64,000 nucleotides of DNA from Lactobacillus kimbladii (lineage in GTDB: Bacteria > Bacillota > Bacilli > Lactobacillales > Lactobacillaceae), in contig NZ_KQ034007.1 in assembly GCF_000970755.1 (NCBI RefSeq), forward strand, positions 210,226 through 274,225. Reading direction: 5' to 3'. Numbering within the stretch: the first letter of the stretch is position 1; each line of letters opens with the position of its first letter. The notes beneath the pieces are model-generated. The model saw only the letters and a list, made by a program, of their open reading frames with translations. It ran no database searches and was not told the DNA's origin. A program made the position numbers and the translations under genes. Positions 58,978 through 64,000 of the stretch are shown here, piece after piece.

Positions 58978-59642
58978 TTTTAACTTATGCGACTCATAAA
59001 AAATGGGTATTTAAGGATCCTGGAATAAAAGTAATTGGTTTACAAAGTTCAATTGCTTACCGTGATATAATTCAAGGCTTTCAAGGAAAAAACAAGCTGT
59101 TAATTTGTTCAGAGGATGATTATAGTCCCCTTGATGTAAGTAAAACTTTTGATTTTATTGGTGATCCAATGCTTAGTGGGGATATTACTAAAAAGTATAT
59201 GCCCCATATTGTAAGTAGTTATCTGAAAAATTTAGACGAGGAAAATCGCAATAAAGTGATTAAGTCTTTTTATAATTTAGAGTCAACCTTGCAGGATTCA
59301 CTTTTACTTGAAGACTTGCCTTTAGCAATTAATTTTGATGAAGACTTAAAAAAATTACTTAAATTTACAGAAATTCATTTAGATAAATCAATGTTGCTCA
59401 GTCCATATGGTATAATAGAAACAGTTTTAAAAATTCACCAAACGTGTAATTTAAAATCAGTTCCTGTTATTTGTAATGTAGCTCATTACTTAGAAGAGCA
59501 GGAATGGCAAGAGTTAGCTAGTCTTGTCACAGAAATGAATTTAATTTTGGTTGTAATTGAATTCACAACAAGAGAAAATTTGGCAATATCTAAAGACATA
59601 CCTTTTTACTATATTGATAAGGATCTAATCGATTGGTACTAG
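58974..59642 (+). CDS. csn2: Type II-A adaptation protein Csn2
   Basis: 222 residues, typical of Csn2, a tetrameric ring that binds DNA ends and is needed for spacer uptake in II-A systems. Weak primary conservation, but the order cas1-cas2-csn2 with ATGA overlap, the hydrophobic LVVIEFTTRE strand and IIQGFQGKNKLLICSEDD fit the family. Its stop codon lies only 30 bases before the first repeat. Confidence 0.9.
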   Translation: MILTYATHKKWVFKDPGIKVIGLQSSIAYRDIIQGFQGKNKLLICSEDDYSPLDVSKTFDFIGDPMLSGDITKKYMPHIVSSYLKNLDEENRNKVIKSFYNLESTLQDSLLLEDLPLAINFDEDLKKLLKFTEIHLDKSMLLSPYGIIETVLKIHQTCNLKSVPVICNVAHYLEEQEWQELASLVTEMNLILVVIEFTTRENLAISKDIPFYYIDKDLIDWY

Positions 59643-59672
59643 CAAAAATTAAAATCAGATTATAAAACATCG

Positions 59673-62600
59673 GTTTTAGATGATTGTTAGATCAATGATG
59701 ATTAGAACAACAATCTAAAAAATATCGTGGAAGAATTAGTTTTAGATGATTGTTAGATCAATGATGATTAGAACATCAGTTGATTTTCAATGGTAAAAAC
59801 TTAGGTTTTAGATGATTGTTAGATCAATGATGATTAGAACATGAGTTAGGCGAAGACTTATACGAGAGCCGTTTTAGATGATTGTTAGATCAATGATGAT
59901 TAGAACCCAAGAGAGCAACAATCAGCACAGGACCTTGTTTTAGATGATTGTTAGATCAATGATGATTAGAACATGCAACTTCTATGCAAGGTAGTGCCAG
60001 TGGTTTTAGATGATTGTTAGATCAATGATGATTAGAACTTAGCTAATTAATGAAAGCGTGAAAACATGGTTTTAGATGATTGTTAGATCAATGATGATTA
60101 GAACTTTCCCTCGTATTTAGCATGAGCCTTTACAGTTTTAGATGATTGTTAGATCAATGATGATTAGAACTGGCGCCTTCCATGTGAGATAAGGTTTCTG
60201 GTTTTAGATGATTGTTAGATCAATGATGATTAGAACTAACGTCAAAGTTTCCGGTACAGACTTACAGTTTTAGATGATTGTTAGATCAATGATGATTAGA
60301 ACCAATTTCTCTCTTTATAAGTTATTCTGTATGTTTTAGATGATTGTTAGATCAATGATGATTAGAACACAACATTAATTATAATATATTTTACTTAAGT
60401 TTTAGATGATTGTTAGATCAATGATGATTAGAACGAAAACAAATCAGATATACCATATTTACCGGTTTTAGATGATTGTTAGATCAATGATGATTAGAAC
60501 CTTTGTAAGACAAACTGAGCTTGATTAGGGGTTTTAGATGATTGTTAGATCAATGATGATTAGAACTCAAAAACCCACAGACTGGCACAATGTTTAGTTT
60601 TAGATGATTGTTAGATCAATGATGATTAGAACTATTTCTGACATGCAAGCGTCAATAACTAGGTTTTAGATGATTGTTAGATCAATGATGATTAGAACAT
60701 GGGATATGGTTTCTATCGTGTAAGAGCAGTTTTAGATGATTGTTAGATCAATGATGATTAGAACCTACTCAACAACGACAAGCCGTTATTTTAAGTTTTA
60801 GATGATTGTTAGATCAATGATGATTAGAACATGGGTTAATGATGTTGATATTGATTTAGCGTTTTAGATGATTGTTAGATCAATGATGATTAGAACGCTG
60901 AGTTAAAGCCTTTTGATAATTGTCCTGTTTTAGATGATTGTTAGATCAATGATGATTAGAACAGAGCATGTGTTATTGATCACTCACGTTTAGTTTTAGA
61001 TGATTGTTAGATCAATGATGATTAGAACTATAATGCAATCCATTCTTTTAATTTTAAGGTTTTAGATGATTGTTAGATCAATGATGATTAGAACTGTTAG
61101 ATTATAATAAAAATGATGAACTAGGTTTTAGATGATTGTTAGATCAATGATGATTAGAACTTTTGCATTGCAACAGTTGTACGGCCAATGGTTTTAGATG
61201 ATTGTTAGATCAATGATGATTAGAACATTTAACTACTTTTGAGGTACCAACTAGTGGTTTTAGATGATTGTTAGATCAATGATGATTAGAACTCATTACT
61301 TTCATTAAATGTTGGTGGGGACGTTTTAGATGATTGTTAGATCAATGATGATTAGAACTTCTTCCACGTTTTCATAATAACTGAAGCCGTTTTAGATGAT
61401 TGTTAGATCAATGATGATTAGAACACACTCTTCTTTCTATAATCAAATATTATTGTTTTAGATGATTGTTAGATCAATGATGATTAGAACTCTTTTGTAA
61501 GCATTGCGGTAAAAAGATTAGTTTTAGATGATTGTTAGATCAATGATGATTAGAACACGACAAAGCGCAAAGTTGGGATGCAACCTGTTTTAGATGATTG
61601 TTAGATCAATGATGATTAGAACATTTGTGAGCCTACCATTGCTCCTAGTGGTGTTTTAGATGATTGTTAGATCAATGATGATTAGAACAAATCCTTATCT
61701 CCTTGTCGTTGAAGGTCTGTTTTAGATGATTGTTAGATCAATGATGATTAGAACTAAAAATACATTATTAATAGACCTAGATCCGTTTTAGATGATTGTT
61801 AGATCAATGATGATTAGAACTAGTCAGTATAATACTCATAACAGCCACGAGTTTTAGATGATTGTTAGATCAATGATGATTAGAACTACGTTAACCGTTA
61901 TTTTAACAGACAATGAGTTTTAGATGATTGTTAGATCAATGATGATTAGAACGGGCACATTCAATTTTACATACCAACATGGGTTTTAGATGATTGTTAG
62001 ATCAATGATGATTAGAACTTACCGCAAAAACTATACAAAACTATGTAAAGTTTTAGATGATTGTTAGATCAATGATGATTAGAACACGGTCATGTTGATA
62101 TTGACTTGCGTCTGGGTTTTAGATGATTGTTAGATCAATGATGATTAGAACTTATAACAGAATGATATTGTCTGAAGCTGTGTTTTAGATGATTGTTAGA
62201 TCAATGATGATTAGAACGTATACTGCAACTGATGAGAAAACAAAAGAGTTTTAGATGATTGTTAGATCAATGATGATTAGAACATGGTAGGACTCATTGC
62301 GTCACTATTAACTGTTTTAGATGATTGTTAGATCAATGATGATTAGAACTGTATCTACATTGTACTATAATATAGATAGGTTTTAGATGATTGTTAGATC
62401 AATGATGATTAGAACACCAGCTTTTGCCTTAGCTTTGAACTCTTTGTTTTAGATGATTGTTAGATCAATGATGATTAGAACTTTCTTCTTCAATTTTAGC
62501 GTTCATCTCTTGTTTTAGATGATTGTTAGATCAATGATGATTAGAACCAAACGGTGGAGGCGTTCGCCTCGCGTGTAGTTTTAGATGATTGTTAGATCAA

Positions 62601-64000
62601 TGATGATTAGAACTTAGATGATGATGTATATCGTGAATTACGTGTTTTAGATGATTGTTAGATCAATGATGATTAGAACAATGATGACTTCGTGGCAGGG
62701 CAAACGTGGGTTTTAGATGATTGTTAGATCAATGATGATTAGAACTCTTTTGACGTTCTAATATATGGTATAGATGTTTTAGATGATTGTTAGATCAATG
62801 ATGATTAGAACAAGCAACGTGCAGATAAGGCTGATAGTTTGGTTTTAGATGATTGTTAGATCAATGATGATTAGAACTTCTTCCGCTTTATCAGAATATT
62901 GTATTCTGTTTTAGATGATTGTTAGATCAATGATGATTAGAACTTTACTCAATACGATTGTCGCTAATACATTGTTTTAGATGATTGTTAGATCAATGAT
63001 GATTAGAACGAGTCATATCGCCATCATGGACTGGCTTACGTTTTAGATGGTTGTTAGATCAATGATGATTAGAACCCTTTGGTGTTAAAATCGTGAGATA
63101 GTCCAGTTTTAGATGATTGTTAGATCAATGATGATTAGAACAACGGCAATTTTGCAAACGGCAAATATTATGTTTTAGATGATTGTTAGATCAATGATGA
63201 TTAGAACATTGTTCCATATGATGAACTCGCCGGCGCCGTTTTAGATGATTGTTAGATCAATGATGATTAGAACTAGCAAAATAAGAAGAGTATGCATATC
63301 ATTGTTTTAGATGATTGTTAGATCAATGATGATTAGAACCTCTGATTGTGTTTTGTCATCAGGTGACCAGTTTTAGATGATTGTTAGATCAATGATGATT
63401 AGAACCAATTGGCGTAAAAGTTGAGATCACTTTAAGTTTTAGATGATTGTTAGATCAATGATGATTAGAACGTATCACCTAGTTATCAAGACCTACTTAT
63501 TGTTTTAGATGATTGTTAGATCAATGATGATTAGAACCAACGCAAAGGACATTACCGCCCAAACTATGTTTTAGATGATTGTTAGATCAATGATGATTAG
63601 AACATTTTTATAAAAATATTAGTAACTGAATATGTTTTAGATGATTGTTAGATCAATGATGATTAGAACCATCACCTTGCAATTTGGCTAATTGATCTTG
63701 TTTTAGATGATTGTTAGATCAATGATGATTAGAACCATGGCATCACGATTTAGTCTTATTTTGCAGGTTTTAGATGATTGTTAGATCAATGATGATTAGA
63801 ACCAAAAAGACGATCAAAAAGAACGATCCTTCGTTTTAGATGATTGTTAGATCAATGATGATTAGAACTCAAATGAACGGCAAGCAATATTTTATAGGGT
63901 TTTAGATGATTGTTAGATCAATGATGATTAGAACAAAGAGGTAGCAAAAACCTATCCCAATTTCGTTTTAGATGATTGTTAGATCAATGATGATTAGAAC
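59673..64000 (+). CRISPR. Type II-A CRISPR array, at least 66 repeats, runs off the window
   Basis: 36-base repeats beginning GTTTTAGATGATTGTTAG and ending GATGATTAGAAC, spaced by 30-base spacers (period 66). I count 66 repeats and 65 spacers up to base 64000, which is the end of a complete repeat, so the true number is larger. Two spacers are 31 bases (62019-62049 and 63736-63766). One repeat (63040-63075) has A to G at position 11. The repeat orientation, with csn2 just upstream, places the leader at the left and newest spacers near 59.7 kb. Spacer contents look viral or plasmid-like where readable. Confidence 0.99.
63040..63075 (+). repeat. Variant CRISPR repeat (A11 to G)
   Basis: The only repeat that I saw to differ from the consensus, GATGGTTG in place of GATGATTG. 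It is the 52nd from the leader. The change makes it identical at this base to the plus-strand copy of the anti-repeat in the tracrRNA gene, so it would restore a C-G pair there. Confidence 0.9.

Noticed and set aside
59673-64000. Spacers targeting genes in this window
   Set aside because: Reading through the spacers I noticed no full match to the other 59 kb, including parA against spacer 32. A systematic search was not possible, so this is only a negative impression.

Overview
The window reads as chromosome of a low-GC Gram-positive, most probably a Lactobacillus-group species. Reasons: AT-rich DNA with strong AGGAGG-type ribosome sites, lysine-type MurE, D- and L-2-hydroxyacid dehydrogenases, several PTS permeases, a sortase-anchored MucBP surface protein and a type II-A CRISPR-Cas locus. 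The species cannot be fixed from the sequence alone.

Layout. 0.1-6.3 kb: housekeeping block of the replication-origin type (cvpA-like, rsmG, noc, parA, parB, DUF951, ychF, DUF1129). 6.4-12.8 kb: a heterodimeric ABC exporter and a two-gene osmolyte (betaine/choline type) ABC importer with fused permease and binding protein. 12.8-17.5 kb: a VanRS-like two-component system, murE, an Asp/Glu racemase and a small membrane protein. 17.5-21.3 kb: FMN riboswitch and the riboflavin operon ribD-ribE-ribBA-ribH. 21.4-27.9 kb: accessory region with an LPxTG-like surface protein, an MFS protein behind a terminator-like hairpin, a CofE homologue broken by one stop codon, a HEPN (ApeA-like) candidate defence RNase and a D-2-hydroxyacid dehydrogenase. 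28-37.9 kb: a galactitol-type PTS operon with a PRD activator, a separately encoded EIIA-like piece, a class II aldolase and an FGGY kinase, then a LacI repressor and its probable target (AlsE-like epimerase, RpiB-like isomerase), then remnants of a mannose-type PTS EIID and a DeoR regulator. 38-40 kb: DHA2 drug exporter and TetR regulator. 40-44.5 kb: an ABC importer of the TrpXYZ type with two paralogous lipoprotein binding proteins, each behind its own leader-peptide attenuator. 44.5-49.7 kb: DeoR/PfkB divergent from a second galactitol-type PTS with a class II (fuculose-type) aldolase. 49.7-53.3 kb: rpoN, aldo/keto reductase, L-2-hydroxyisocaproate dehydrogenase. 53.3-64 kb: cas9, an antisense-strand tracrRNA, cas1, cas2, csn2 and an array of at least 66 repeats that runs off the window.

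The most notable thing I found is the pair of leader regions at 42.77-43.06 kb and 44.23-44.53 kb (minus strand). Each has a consensus promoter, a strong ribosome site, a 21-codon peptide sharing the core SQLNNRYY and carrying four Tyr codons, then a chain of mutually exclusive RNA stems ending in an intrinsic terminator just before a binding-protein gene. Stems are kept between the copies by compensatory changes. There is no T-box sequence, so this looks like ribosome-mediated, tyrosine- (or aromatic-) responsive attenuation in a Gram-positive host. Second-rank signals are the ApeA-like HEPN gene, the overlapping head-on promoters of tracrRNA and cas1, and a repeat variant that restores pairing to the tracrRNA anti-repeat.
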